From Flavobacterium xanthum (GTDB lineage Bacteria; Bacteroidota; Bacteroidia; Flavobacteriales; Flavobacteriaceae): 64,000 bases of DNA. The DNA is taken from positions 1 to 64,000 of the forward strand of contig NZ_FRBU01000011.1 of the NCBI RefSeq assembly GCF_900142695.1. The letters are read 5' to 3'. Below, piece after piece: positions 1 to 7,741 of this stretch. The translations under genes and the position numbers were made by a program. The notes beneath the pieces are model-generated. The model was not told the origin of the DNA and ran no database searches. It saw only the letters and a program-made list of their open reading frames with translations. The stretch's first letter is position 1, and each line of letters starts with the position of its first letter.

Positions 1-239
1 GGAAAAGAATTAATTTTCTTTTCTTTGTTCTGAAAAAATATTTCATCTTTCTTTGAGATTCCTAACTTTCGCATTTATTAATTGAATTCAAGCTAAAAGA
101 AATGTCAATTACTTTTTTTAGTGGTCTGAATTTTATTTCTTTCATGACTACCTTTTTTATTAGAGACAAATTATACGATAAAAAGTTTACTTTCAAAGCA
201 AATTCAATCAATGAAACTAACGTTGAAGAAGTGCCAATT
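1..239. other. Stretch with no convincing gene
   Basis: AT-rich sequence at the window edge. A minus-strand open frame from 277 to 62 exists, but it overlaps the end of the better-supported gene at 240-488, has no recognisable motif and has a composition like non-coding DNA. A TAACTTTC sequence on the plus strand at 63-70 is one base off the Bacteroidota -7 promoter motif, with no gene behind it. I see nothing else here. Confidence 0.5.
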
Positions 240-488
240 TTATTCGTTGATGGGGTTATTGTGAGGTAGTTCTGCACTACGTTCTCGTCTAGTTTTTTTC
301 TTCCAATTTGAATATCCTACAATAAATATTCCTGCCAAAACAAAATAAAGCGTTCGGAGTAATTTTTCTTGGGATAAAAAAGCATCTTCAAAAGACATTT
401 CGAATAGATCAATAATGGCGATGCAGAAGGAAACGATTAATCCCCAAATTCCACCATTCTTAATCTGAAATTGCCATCTTTCGCTCAT
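240..488 (-). CDS. Small two-TM membrane protein, paralogue A
   Basis: Protein of 82 residues with no recognised family. It starts with MSERW, then a short amphipathic stretch, a hydrophobic segment at about 14-30, a polar middle, a second hydrophobic segment at about 46-60, and a basic tail (WKKKTRRER). This predicts a two-helix membrane hairpin with a positive cytoplasmic end. It lies 6 bases after the gene at 495-710, which encodes a related protein with the same MSERW start and the same GIF-x-x-GYS-x-WK motif after helix 2, so the pair looks like a tandem duplication. Both follow gpsA on the same strand. Function unknown. Confidence 0.7.
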   Translation of the reverse strand: MSERWQFQIKNGGIWGLIVSFCIAIIDLFEMSFEDAFLSQEKLLRTLYFVLAGIFIVGYSNWKKKTRRERSAELPHNNPINE

Positions 489-494
489 AATAAT

Positions 495-710
495 TTATTT
501 AGTTTCTCTTTTTATTTTGGACTTCCAAGAAGAGTACCCCAAAACAAATATTCCTAATAGGATATAAGCAACTGCTTTAAAATAAAAAAAAGGTTTACTA
601 ATTTGATCCATAAAAGAGACCTCTTTAATTTCAAATAAAATCATAAAAACAGTCATAAAAATACCCCATGGCAAACCTGTTTTAATCTGATATTTCCATC
701 TTTCGCTCAT
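495..710 (-). CDS. Small two-TM membrane protein, paralogue B
   Basis: Protein of 71 residues, related along its whole length to the neighbour at 240-488. Shared features are the start MSERW, QIK at 8-10, a WG pair at the head of helix 1, and GIF-x-LGYS-x-WK after helix 2. Two hydrophobic segments (about 14-29 and 44-59) and a basic C-terminus predict a small inner-membrane hairpin. Overall similarity by eye is about a third of positions, so the duplication is old or fast-evolving. It starts 44 bases downstream of the gpsA stop and could be co-transcribed. No function can be assigned. Confidence 0.7.
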   Translation of the reverse strand: MSERWKYQIKTGLPWGIFMTVFMILFEIKEVSFMDQISKPFFYFKAVAYILLGIFVLGYSSWKSKIKRETK

Positions 711-754
711 AATAATATTGGTATGGGTTTAAAATTGGCTTTGTACTCCTTACT

Positions 755-1750
755 TTAATCCAGCTGATCCGTTAGTTTCTTAAAAACAGTTTTAGCATCT
801 TTTCCTTCATATAGAATCGTATAAACAGCATCAATAATAGGAGTATTGGCACCATACGCCTGATTTAGTTTATAAGCGCTTTTCACCGCGTAGTATCCTT
901 CGGCAACCATGCTCATTTCCATCATTGCTGATTTAACAGTATAGCCTTTTCCTATCATATTTCCAAACATTCTGTTTCTAGAGAAAATAGAATACCCCGT
1001 CACCAATAAATCGCCTAAATAGGCTGAGTCATTAATGTTGCGTTTCATTTTATGCACTTTCTTGATGAATTTTTTCATCTCCCGAATCCCATTACTCATC
1101 AAAACCGACTGGAAGTTATCCCCGTAGCCTAATCCATGTGCCATTCCTGCTGCAATAGCGTAGATGTTTTTTAACATGGCGGCATATTCCGTTCCTATAA
1201 TATCGTCAGTAATTTTGGTCTTAATATAGTTTCCAGATAAATTTTTTGCAACAACCTTAGCTTTGTCCGGATCACCACAAGCAATCGTAAGGTAGGAAAG
1301 ACGCTCCATCGCTACTTCTTCAGCGTGGCAAGGGCCAGTAATTACACCAATATTATAATAAGGAATATCATACTTTACATGAAAATGTTCCCCGACAATC
1401 AAACTTGTTTCGGGAACGATACCCTTTATTGCTGAAAAAATAATTTTATCTTGTAGCGAAACCGTTAGTTTTTCTAGTTCGGCATCTAAAAAAGCGGATG
1501 GAATAGCAAATATTATATAATCAGCATATGCTACAGCTTCATTAATATCGTTAGTCAGTTTTAGTTTTGTGGTATCAAATTCAACTGAACTTAAATAATT
1601 TGGATTGTGTTTAAAAGTTTTAATGTGCTCTATTGCAGCTTCGTTGCGCATGTACCATGAAATTTCGGTAAGGTTTACACATAACATTTTTGCTATCGCT
1701 GTCGCCCAACTTCCACCACCAATTACTGCAAATTTTATATTTTCGGCCAT
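755..1750 (-). CDS. gpsA: Glycerol-3-phosphate dehydrogenase [NAD(P)+]
   Basis: Cytoplasmic enzyme that reduces dihydroxyacetone phosphate to sn-glycerol 3-phosphate, the backbone precursor of phospholipids. The 331 residues match the family length. The N-terminal Rossmann motif GGGSWATA is at residues 11-18, typical of GpsA. The family segment GPCHAEE and the helix EYAAMLKNIYAIAAG, with the expected active-site lysine, are present, and the C-terminal half carries the GDL-x-x-T-x-x-S-RN-type substrate region. A good promoter lies just upstream (1768-1799). The two small membrane-protein genes follow on the same strand. Confidence 0.96.
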   Translation of the reverse strand: MAENIKFAVIGGGSWATAIAKMLCVNLTEISWYMRNEAAIEHIKTFKHNPNYLSSVEFDTTKLKLTNDINEAVAYADYIIFAIPSAFLDAELEKLTVSLQDKIIFSAIKGIVPETSLIVGEHFHVKYDIPYYNIGVITGPCHAEEVAMERLSYLTIACGDPDKAKVVAKNLSGNYIKTKITDDIIGTEYAAMLKNIYAIAAGMAHGLGYGDNFQSVLMSNGIREMKKFIKKVHKMKRNINDSAYLGDLLVTGYSIFSRNRMFGNMIGKGYTVKSAMMEMSMVAEGYYAVKSAYKLNQAYGANTPIIDAVYTILYEGKDAKTVFKKLTDQLD

Positions 1751-1767
1751 TTTTTATTGAATTTAAT

Positions 1768-1799
1768 CAAAAGTACTTAAAAAACTATTAATCGAACAA
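1768..1799 (-). promoter_or_regulatory. Promoter of gpsA
   Basis: On the minus strand TTG (1799-1797) is followed after 21 bases by TACTTTTG (1775-1768). This fits the Bacteroidota consensus TTG-N17-23-TAnnTTTG. The predicted start of transcription lies 10-15 bases before the gpsA ATG. Confidence 0.7.
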
Positions 1800-1884
1800 A
1801 TTAAATTAAAACGTGAAACCCAGTGTCTGCTCGGTTTTGAAATTTAATTATGTAACTATTTTGAAGTTAAAATAATTATTTTTG

Positions 1885-2030
1885 ATTTTAGGTGCAATAT
1901 AAGGAGGAGTATTTCGTTTTGTCTATAATTAATTTATTTTTTTAACAAAACTTCGAGAATTGATTTAGTTAGTTATATTTTAGAATTTTAAAAGGCGTCT
2001 CCATAGATAGGAAGACGCCTTTTTTATTTT
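1885..2030 (+). ncRNA. Candidate small RNA between gpsA and yqhD
   Basis: The plus strand has a perfect -7 motif TATTTTTG at 1877-1884, no ORF after it, an internal hairpin GTTTTGT/ACAAAAC (1916-1922 with 1945-1951), and a strong terminator with its T-run on the plus strand (1992-2027). No plus-strand gene lies upstream that would need this terminator. The -33 TTG is poorly placed (13-base spacing), which weakens the call. The terminator could instead serve the minus-strand yqhD gene ending at 2061. Confidence 0.35.
1992..2027 (+). terminator. Rho-independent terminator
   Basis: AAGGCGTCT (1992-2000) pairs perfectly with AGACGCCTT (2013-2021) across a 12-base loop and is followed by a T-rich run on the plus strand. 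On the minus strand the run after the stem is only TTTTAAAA, so the plus direction is favoured. It may still help to end yqhD transcription. Confidence 0.75.
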
Positions 2031-2060
2031 ATGCTGCTGTAAGTATTTGTAGTACTAAAG

Positions 2061-3224
2061 TTAATAACTCATTTCCACAATTGATTTTACCTTTTCCAAA
2101 GTGACATTTTGTTTTTCTCCTAATCCTAACCAGCCTCTTTCTTCAAAACGGTTTACAATGAAGTCAGCAGTTTTATCAAAATCTTTGGTGTAATCTGATA
2201 ATTTAGTGTCCATTCCCATCGTATGGAAAAATTCAACTGTTTTGTTGATAGCTTCGTTGGCAATTTCATCTTCCGTTCCAGTCAAATTGAAAATACGTTT
2301 TCCGTATTGTGCCAATTTTCCTTTTTTGGTTTCAAACATCACTCGGTATAAATTTGGACCCACAACCGCCAATGTTCTGGCGTGATCGATTCCGTATAAA
2401 GCTGTTAATTCATGCCCAATCATGTGCGTTGCCCAATCCGAAGGAACTCCTTTTTGAATTAATCCATTCAACGCCATTGTGCAACTCCACATAAAGTTAG
2501 AAGCTAGAGCATAATCTTTAGGATTCTCAACTACTTCTGGACCCACTTGGATTAAAGTTTGCAGAATGCTTTCGGCAATTCTATCTTGAAGATATCCCTC
2601 GTGCGGATACGTTAAATATTGTTCCAAAACATGAGTGTAGGCGTCTACAACTCCGTTTTGTAATTGTCTTTTTGGTAAAGATTCAATTACCGTTGGATCG
2701 CATATAGAAAATTTTGGAAACAAAGCAGAACCACCAAAAGCTAATTTTTCCTGAGTAGCTTCAATGGTAACTACAGCTCCTGAATTCATTTCGCTTCCAG
2801 TTGCCGGTAAAGTCAATACAGTCCCAAAAGGAACCACTTTAGACAAATCTTTTATTAGTAATCTCTTTTGTAGAATATCCATTGGATTTCCTTCAAAATG
2901 AGCTGCTGCCGAAATGAATTTTACCCCGTCAATAACAGAACCTCCACCTACGGCAAGGATAAAATCGATGCTTTGTTCCTTGATTACATCAACCGCTTTC
3001 ATCAATGTTTCGAAATGTGGATTTGGTTCAATTCCTCCAAATTCTACGATTTCAAAACCTTTTAGATTGTTGATTACTTGTTCATGAATTCCATTTTTGA
3101 AAATACTTCCACCACCATACGCCAAAAGGATTTTTGCTCCTGTTGGCACTAACGTGGATAGTTTTTCAATTTGTCCTTTTCCAAAAATTAAATTGGTAGG
3201 ATTGTATAATTCGAAATTTAACAT
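2061..3224 (-). CDS. yqhD: NADPH-dependent iron-type alcohol/aldehyde dehydrogenase, YqhD-like
   Basis: Cytoplasmic oxidoreductase that in characterised relatives reduces short-chain and peroxidation-derived aldehydes with NADPH. The 387 residues equal the length of E. coli YqhD, and long segments are recognisable: FGKG near residue 16, YGGGSIFKNG, EFGGIEPNP, AVGGGSVIDG, LPATGSEMN. The metal site is visible as D and H in NGVVDAYTHVLEQ, and two later histidines in DWATHMIGHELTA and GIDHARTL. It follows 4 bases behind the exported PfpI-like gene, and a LysR regulator is divergent from the pair. This suggests an aldehyde or electrophile stress unit. In E. coli the yqhD regulator is instead AraC-type. 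Confidence 0.9.
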   Translation of the reverse strand: MLNFELYNPTNLIFGKGQIEKLSTLVPTGAKILLAYGGGSIFKNGIHEQVINNLKGFEIVEFGGIEPNPHFETLMKAVDVIKEQSIDFILAVGGGSVIDGVKFISAAAHFEGNPMDILQKRLLIKDLSKVVPFGTVLTLPATGSEMNSGAVVTIEATQEKLAFGGSALFPKFSICDPTVIESLPKRQLQNGVVDAYTHVLEQYLTYPHEGYLQDRIAESILQTLIQVGPEVVENPKDYALASNFMWSCTMALNGLIQKGVPSDWATHMIGHELTALYGIDHARTLAVVGPNLYRVMFETKKGKLAQYGKRIFNLTGTEDEIANEAINKTVEFFHTMGMDTKLSDYTKDFDKTADFIVNRFEERGWLGLGEKQNVTLEKVKSIVEMSY

Positions 3225-3228
3225 CTTT

Positions 3229-3993
3229 TTATTTTTTTGAATTCAATTGGTTTAATAATTTTTCCGCAACAAGTTTAGACGAAGCTGGGTTCTGACCTGT
3301 TATCAATAAACCATCTTCTATGGCGTACGGCTGCCAATCTCCAATTTTAGAATAGATCGCGCCATTAGCTTGTAAAGCATCTTCTAATAAAAAGGGTACT
3401 ACATTCGTTAATTGTACCGCTTCTTCTTCGGTATTTGAAAACCCTGTTACTTTTTTACCTTTTACTAAAAATTCTCCATTTACTTTTACATTTTTAAGCG
3501 CTCCAGGGGAATGACATACAAAAGCGACTGGTTTTTTATTCGTGTAAAAAGCTTCAATTAATTCAATTGAGTTTTTATCATTTGCTAAATCCCACAATGG
3601 TCCATGACCTCCAGGATAAAAAACAGCGTCATAATCCGCTTGTTGAACATCAGCTAGTTTGTGAGTTTTACTAAGTTTAGCTTGTAATTCAGTGTCTTTG
3701 TCAAATCTTTTAGTGTCTTCAGTAGCTGCAGATGGATCGGAACTTTTTGGATCAATCGGTGGCTGTCCTCCTAGGGGCGATGCAATATCAATGATCACTC
3801 CTTTATCAGCTAACTCATAATAAGGAGCAGCAAATTCTTCAATCCAAAATCCTGTTTTTTCTCCTGTGTTCCCTAATTCTGAATGACTAGTTAGAACAAA
3901 TAATACTTTTTTCATACCTTTTTTATTTTGTGCAGTTGCTGTAATACAACTTACGGTTAATGCTATAATGGCAAATAATGCTATTTTCTTCAT
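3229..3993 (-). CDS. Exported DJ-1/PfpI (Hsp31-like) protein
   Basis: Protein of 254 residues with an N-terminal signal peptide (hydrophobic core about 4-20, likely cleavage after TAQ at 22), followed by a type-1 glutamine-amidotransferase-like fold. The nucleophile elbow is VAFVCHSPGAL, with Cys160 and His161. The GG-x-GP loop (YPGGHGPLWDL) and the region after HSELGNTGEKTGFW are typical of the Hsp31/chaperone-glyoxalase branch. Known relatives detoxify methylglyoxal or protect proteins, and here the location would be periplasmic or extracytoplasmic. It sits directly upstream of yqhD, consistent with a shared carbonyl-stress role (inference). Confidence 0.85.
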   Translation of the reverse strand: MKKIALFAIIALTVSCITATAQNKKGMKKVLFVLTSHSELGNTGEKTGFWIEEFAAPYYELADKGVIIDIASPLGGQPPIDPKSSDPSAATEDTKRFDKDTELQAKLSKTHKLADVQQADYDAVFYPGGHGPLWDLANDKNSIELIEAFYTNKKPVAFVCHSPGALKNVKVNGEFLVKGKKVTGFSNTEEEAVQLTNVVPFLLEDALQANGAIYSKIGDWQPYAIEDGLLITGQNPASSKLVAEKLLNQLNSKK

Positions 3994-4010
3994 TTCTAAT
4001 TTTGTTTATG

Positions 4011-4060
4011 CAAATTTAAGGCGAATATGTTATTAGTAAAAATAATTTAAATTATGTTTG
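4011..4060. promoter_or_regulatory. Divergent promoter region, pfpI-like gene and lysR
   Basis: Two -7 motifs lie back to back. On the minus strand TAAATTTG (4018-4011) faces the PfpI-like gene, and on the plus strand TATGTTTG (4053-4060) faces the LysR gene. A well-placed TTG is missing in both. A LysR-type protein usually binds in such a shared region. Confidence 0.5.
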
Positions 4061-4079
4061 TGATAAATATATTTATATC

Positions 4080-4976
4080 ATGGTTAATCTCGAATGGTAT
4101 CGAACGTTTAAATCCGTTTATAAAAACGGTAATTTTTCTTTGGCTGCCAAAGAATTATTCATCAGTCAACCTGCTGTTAGTCAGCAAATAGTAATGTTGG
4201 AAGCCCATGTAGGATATAAACTTTTCAATCGAAAGTCTAAAGGAGTCGAACCAACTGAATACGCTAAGTTACTCAATAATTTAATTATAGAAGCGCTAGA
4301 CCGACTGGAAAATGTGGAAAATGGTTTTCGTGCCAAAGCGTTCAATGCCAATCGATTAATTTCAATTGGAATCTCAAAGCATTTGATGCGAAGTTTGGGA
4401 GGTGCTTTGGTTTCCAAATTTGATTTTATCGATTTTAGCTTTCATGAAAATGATGCGCTTTTTGAATTGGTTGATTCTAAAAAACTTGATTTTGCAGTTG
4501 TCACCAAACAATATGATACGTTTGACACCATTCAAAAAAAGGTCGGAGAAATTAAGCAAGTGATTGTCGGTTCAAACACTATTGATGCTTCTCCATTGAA
4601 ATGGAGTATTAAAACAAAGGATTTCTCTGCTATAGAAAATTGGCTAAACGACCAAAAATGGTTCAGTCACAATGCGCAAATTCCACACATCAAATTATTC
4701 TGGTTGCATGTTTTTAACAAAAAAAGACCGTCGATGATTCCCAATTACATCATTCCGTCCGAATATGAAATGCTAGAAATAATTTCAAAAAACTCAGGTA
4801 TAGCTGTCGTTTGGGATTGCAATGCTAAAAGTTTAATCGAAGAAAATAAAATTCAATTGTTGTGGAATAGTAAGCAAATGCCAAGTACAGAAGTGTTTGT
4901 ATTGTCTAGTAAAAACGATAATTTGAGTACTATTTTTGAGAATATTCAATTGGAATTGAAAAGGGTTTTGGAGTGA
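4080..4976 (+). CDS. LysR-family transcriptional regulator
   Basis: Protein of 298 residues. The winged HTH is at the N-terminus: KNGNFSLAAKELFISQPAVSQQIVMLEAHVGYKLFNRKSKGVEPTEYA, residues about 16-60, matches the LysR recognition pattern closely. The rest is the effector-binding domain, which is poorly conserved, as is usual. The gene is divergent from the PfpI-like/yqhD pair, so it probably regulates that pair (the usual LysR arrangement; inferred). Its stop codon abuts the convergent nadD stop codon with no gap. The ligand cannot be told from the sequence. Confidence 0.9.
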   Translation: MVNLEWYRTFKSVYKNGNFSLAAKELFISQPAVSQQIVMLEAHVGYKLFNRKSKGVEPTEYAKLLNNLIIEALDRLENVENGFRAKAFNANRLISIGISKHLMRSLGGALVSKFDFIDFSFHENDALFELVDSKKLDFAVVTKQYDTFDTIQKKVGEIKQVIVGSNTIDASPLKWSIKTKDFSAIENWLNDQKWFSHNAQIPHIKLFWLHVFNKKRPSMIPNYIIPSEYEMLEIISKNSGIAVVWDCNAKSLIEENKIQLLWNSKQMPSTEVFVLSSKNDNLSTIFENIQLELKRVLE

Positions 4977-5600
4977 TTATTTTTTATAAAAATTATTGTG
5001 ATCAATATATTCCCAAACTTTTGCAGGCAATAAAGGCTGTACGTTTTTCCCTTTTTTAATATTATCCCGAATAAATGTCGATGATATTTCTACAACCGGA
5101 GCGTCAATCATGTGGATTTTTGAACCGAATTTTTGTGAAATTTTCAAATCCAAATTGTCCGTACTGGTTGAAATTGCTTCTTCAGCAGTACCTTTGGTCT
5201 CGAGCCTTGGATACACATAAATATGATGGTTTTCTAGAATCACTTCGTAGTTTTTCCATTTGTGCAAAGATCTTAAATTGTCTTCGCCCATGATTAAGGA
5301 GAACTCATGATTTGGATATTTTTCCTGTAAATGAACTAAGGTATTTACGGTATAATTGGGCTGTGACAACTTAAACTCAATATCCGAAGGTTTGATTTTT
5401 GGAAAATCTTCGGTGGCAAGATGCACCATTTGCAAGCGATGGTAATCATCAAGTAAAGTGCTTTTTTTCTTCAAAGGATTGTGTGGCGTAACCACCATCC
5501 AAATTTGGTCTAAATCCGCATGCTCCGCCATGTGATTGGCAATAATGAGATGTCCAACATGAATGGGATTAAACGTTCCGAAATAGAGTCCGATTTTCAT
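4977..5600 (-). CDS. nadD: Nicotinate-nucleotide adenylyltransferase
   Basis: Joins nicotinate mononucleotide and ATP to give deamido-NAD in NAD biosynthesis. The 207 residues fit the family. The nucleotidyltransferase motif GTFNPIHVGH is at residues 8-17 (HxGH 14-17), and the C-terminal ISSTFIR motif lies near residue 170. It is the last gene of the minus-strand run yicC-gmk-IVP-nadD. The spacing to the upstream IVP gene holds one arm of an inverted repeat, so the IVP gene may be an insertion between gmk and nadD. Confidence 0.95.
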   Translation of the reverse strand: MKIGLYFGTFNPIHVGHLIIANHMAEHADLDQIWMVVTPHNPLKKKSTLLDDYHRLQMVHLATEDFPKIKPSDIEFKLSQPNYTVNTLVHLQEKYPNHEFSLIMGEDNLRSLHKWKNYEVILENHHIYVYPRLETKGTAEEAISTSTDNLDLKISQKFGSKIHMIDAPVVEISSTFIRDNIKKGKNVQPLLPAKVWEYIDHNNFYKK

Positions 5601-5606
5601 TGTATT

Positions 5607-5622
5607 AGTAACTAGTTATTAG
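5607..5622. repeat. Left arm of inverted repeat around the IVP gene
   Basis: AGTAACTAGTTATTAG matches the reverse complement of 6006-6021 at 14 of 16 positions. Related AGT-rich sequence continues to 5637 and runs into the IVP stop codon. Confidence 0.6.
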
Positions 5623-5632
5623 TGACAAGTCA

Positions 5633-5998
5633 TTAGTTTTTCAGCGTTTTCGAAAAAGAATTAATCATCTTTGATTCTTCTTCAATTTGCCCTATAATTT
5701 CTTTGTACAAAGTTTGATTTGTTATAAAACCAAGTTCATTAGCGATTAGTAATTGAGTTTCAATCTCGTATAATGAACCTCTCGAAATATCTAAAAAATG
5801 ACTAAATGATTTTTCTGTATTTCTTCCATAACCTTCGGCAATATTAGACGGAATAGATACCGAAGCTCTTTTTAATTGACTTGTGAGCGCATATAACTCT
5901 TCTTTGGGAAATGATTTTACTAACTGATAAACTAAACAGACAATTTTAATTCCTTTTTGCCAGATCAGTAGATCTTTATACGATTTAATTTCTCCCAT
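5633..5998 (-). CDS. Four-helix-bundle protein (23S rRNA-intervening-sequence / S23 family)
   Basis: Protein of 121 residues of the IVP/S23 family. It shows the signature YKDLLIWQKG near the start and the central QLKRASVSIPSNIAEGYGR followed by SHFLDISRGSLYEIETQL. The family folds as a four-helix bundle that makes pentamers. Members occur in 23S rRNA inserts and, as Avd, in diversity-generating retroelements, but the role of free-standing copies is unknown. Here it interrupts the gmk-nadD run and is bracketed by imperfect inverted repeats (5607-5622 and 6006-6021). No reverse transcriptase is nearby, so a retroelement role is not supported. Confidence 0.88.
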   Translation of the reverse strand: MGEIKSYKDLLIWQKGIKIVCLVYQLVKSFPKEELYALTSQLKRASVSIPSNIAEGYGRNTEKSFSHFLDISRGSLYEIETQLLIANELGFITNQTLYKEIIGQIEEESKMINSFSKTLKN

Positions 5999-6005
5999 TT
6001 TTAAG

Positions 6006-6021
6006 CTAATTACTCGTTACT
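6006..6021. repeat. Right arm of inverted repeat around the IVP gene
   Basis: Reads AGTAACGAGTAATTAG on the minus strand, matching 5607-5622 at 14 of 16 bases. Further AGT-type sequence extends to the gmk stop codon at 6034-6036. The arms enclose a unit of about 415 bases. Confidence 0.6.
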
Positions 6022-6033
6022 CTTTACTAATCA

Positions 6034-6612
6034 CTATTTTTTACCTACAAAATTCTTTACCAATTGATACGCTTCTTCAAGAGCAACCGGTAAATCATAA
6101 TTTTTGATTATCTCATCAAATTGTGGTGCTGTTGCTAATTCAACAGAAGCCTTTGCAATCCGCATATTGATTTTGTCATCACTTTCGGTAGAGCGTTCTT
6201 TTAATCTTCTTTTGAGTTCATCCACGCTTGGTGGTTTCACGAAAACGGCTAAAGTTTCTTCAGGGAATTTATGCTTGATGCGCAATCCACCAGAAACATC
6301 AATATCAAAAATCACGTTTTTTCCTTTGGCCCAAATACGTTCCACTTCAGTTTTCAGAGTTCCGTAAAAGTTATCACGATATACTTCTTCCCATTCAAGG
6401 AAATCTTCGTTTTTGATGTGCTTTTTAAATTCTTCGGTCGACATGAAATAATAATCCTTTCCGTTTACTTCATCGCCTCTTGGCTCACGAGAAGCTGCCG
6501 AAATAGAAAATTCAAGATTCAAATCTTCTTTGCTTAATAAATGCCTAACGATGGTCGTTTTTCCTGATCCGGATGGTGCCGAAAAAACAATTAATTTTCC
6601 TCCTGTGCTCAT
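6034..6612 (-). CDS. gmk: Guanylate kinase
   Basis: Phosphorylates GMP to GDP with ATP in the cytoplasm. The 192 residues match the family. The P-loop PSGSGKTT is at residues 13-20, the GMP-binding region begins SREPRGDEVNGKDYYFMS, and the segment NVIFDIDVSGGLRIK matches the family core. The lid region ERSTESDDKINMRI is present. It follows yicC by about 115 bases on the same strand, and yicC-gmk is a conserved neighbour pair in many bacteria. Confidence 0.97.
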   Translation of the reverse strand: MSTGGKLIVFSAPSGSGKTTIVRHLLSKEDLNLEFSISAASREPRGDEVNGKDYYFMSTEEFKKHIKNEDFLEWEEVYRDNFYGTLKTEVERIWAKGKNVIFDIDVSGGLRIKHKFPEETLAVFVKPPSVDELKRRLKERSTESDDKINMRIAKASVELATAPQFDEIIKNYDLPVALEEAYQLVKNFVGKK

Positions 6613-6728
6613 TTTATGCTGAATTTATTTCAGTATCTGTTTATCTTTTCCTACAAAGTTTCAAAAACCTTGTAGGTATGTTATAAAATTAATCAACCTG
6701 CAAAGTTAAAAACAGTGCAGGTTGATAA

Positions 6729-7589
6729 TTACAATACGTTTAATACTTGTTCCTTGATTTTTTCTAATTCGTCTTTCATCTGAACGACTAATTTTTGCAT
6801 TTGTGCGTGATTGGATTTAGAACCCATCGTGTTGATTTCACGTCCCATTTCTTGGGTGATGAAACCTAATTTTCTACCATTGGCTTCGGTTCCGTTGATG
6901 GTTTCTAGGAAATAATCCAAGTGATTTGTCAAACGCACTTTTTCTTCGGTGATGTCTAATTTCTCTAAATAATAAATCAATTCCTGCTCGAAACGATTTT
7001 CATCTATATTCACTTTAAGTTCTGAGATTGCAGTTTGTAAACGGTCTTTTATCGCTTGAACGCGTTCTGGATCAAGTGCCAAAGCTTCGGTCATGTATTG
7101 ACGAATGTTTCCAATTCGCAATTGAAATTCTTTCTCAAGCGACATTCCTTCATCTTTTCTAAAGGTCAAAATGTTTTGTAACGCTTCTTCGATAACAGTT
7201 TGGATTTGTACCCAGTCGTTTTCATCGATTTCGTCGCGTTCTATTTTCATGGTATCCGGCATGCGAACCGCCATTTTCATTAGTTCCGTTTCATCAGCAT
7301 CAGCATACACTTCTCTCAATTGGTTGATATAGGCTTTTACAATCGGCACATTCACTTTCGTAGAAGTTTGTTCCGCGGTACTTTCGATAAAAATAGAAAA
7401 ATCTACTTTTCCTCTTTCCAGTTTCAGTGCAATTTGGTTACGTAAACCCAATTCCATTTCGCGGTACAGCGAAGGCATTCTCACATTCAAATCCAAACCT
7501 TTACTGTTTAAAGATTTTACTTCTACCGTGATTTTTTTGGTTGGTAATTGCAAAGTAGCTTTCCCAAAACCCGTCATTGATTGTATCAT
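6729..7589 (-). CDS. yicC: YicC/YloC family endoribonuclease
   Basis: Protein of 286 residues starting MIQSMTGFGKA, the family signature, with the conserved pair of domains. The N-terminal half carries EVKSLNSKGLDLNVRMP, and the C-terminal DUF1732 half ends with the segment GRKLGFITQEMGREINTMGSKSN. Family members are manganese-dependent RNases, and in E. coli YicC acts on the small RNA RyhB. It heads the minus-strand run with gmk downstream. An AGTGTTCAGT-type repeat separates it from the DMT gene upstream. Confidence 0.93.
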   Translation of the reverse strand: MIQSMTGFGKATLQLPTKKITVEVKSLNSKGLDLNVRMPSLYREMELGLRNQIALKLERGKVDFSIFIESTAEQTSTKVNVPIVKAYINQLREVYADADETELMKMAVRMPDTMKIERDEIDENDWVQIQTVIEEALQNILTFRKDEGMSLEKEFQLRIGNIRQYMTEALALDPERVQAIKDRLQTAISELKVNIDENRFEQELIYYLEKLDITEEKVRLTNHLDYFLETINGTEANGRKLGFITQEMGREINTMGSKSNHAQMQKLVVQMKDELEKIKEQVLNVL

Positions 7590-7623
7590 ATAATTTTCTA
7601 AAAGAGGTCAAAGATAATAAAAA

Positions 7624-7741
7624 AGTGGTCAGTGGTCCGTTTTTAGTGTTCAGTGCTTTTTTTATAAACAGTTTTAGACTCGTAAAAGGATTGAGATTAG
7701 AAGATTCTAAAGCAACGAGTGAACACTGATTACTGAACACT
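7624..7741. repeat. AGTGTTCAGT-type intergenic repeat cluster
   Basis: AGTGTTCAGTG (7645-7655) is inverted against TACTGAACACT (7731-7741), 10 of 11 matching. AGTGGTC is repeated in tandem at 7624-7637, and GAACACT occurs twice at a 14-base period (7721-7727, 7735-7741). The right arm supplies the last codons and stop of the DMT gene. Confidence 0.6.

Noticed and set aside
62..277. Minus-strand open frame of 71 codons at the window edge
   Set aside because: It overlaps the better-supported small membrane protein gene, has no family pattern or start context, and reads like AT-rich non-coding sequence.
5633..5998. Diversity-generating retroelement accessory (Avd)
   Set aside because: The protein family matches, but no reverse transcriptase, template repeat or variable repeat is found around it.
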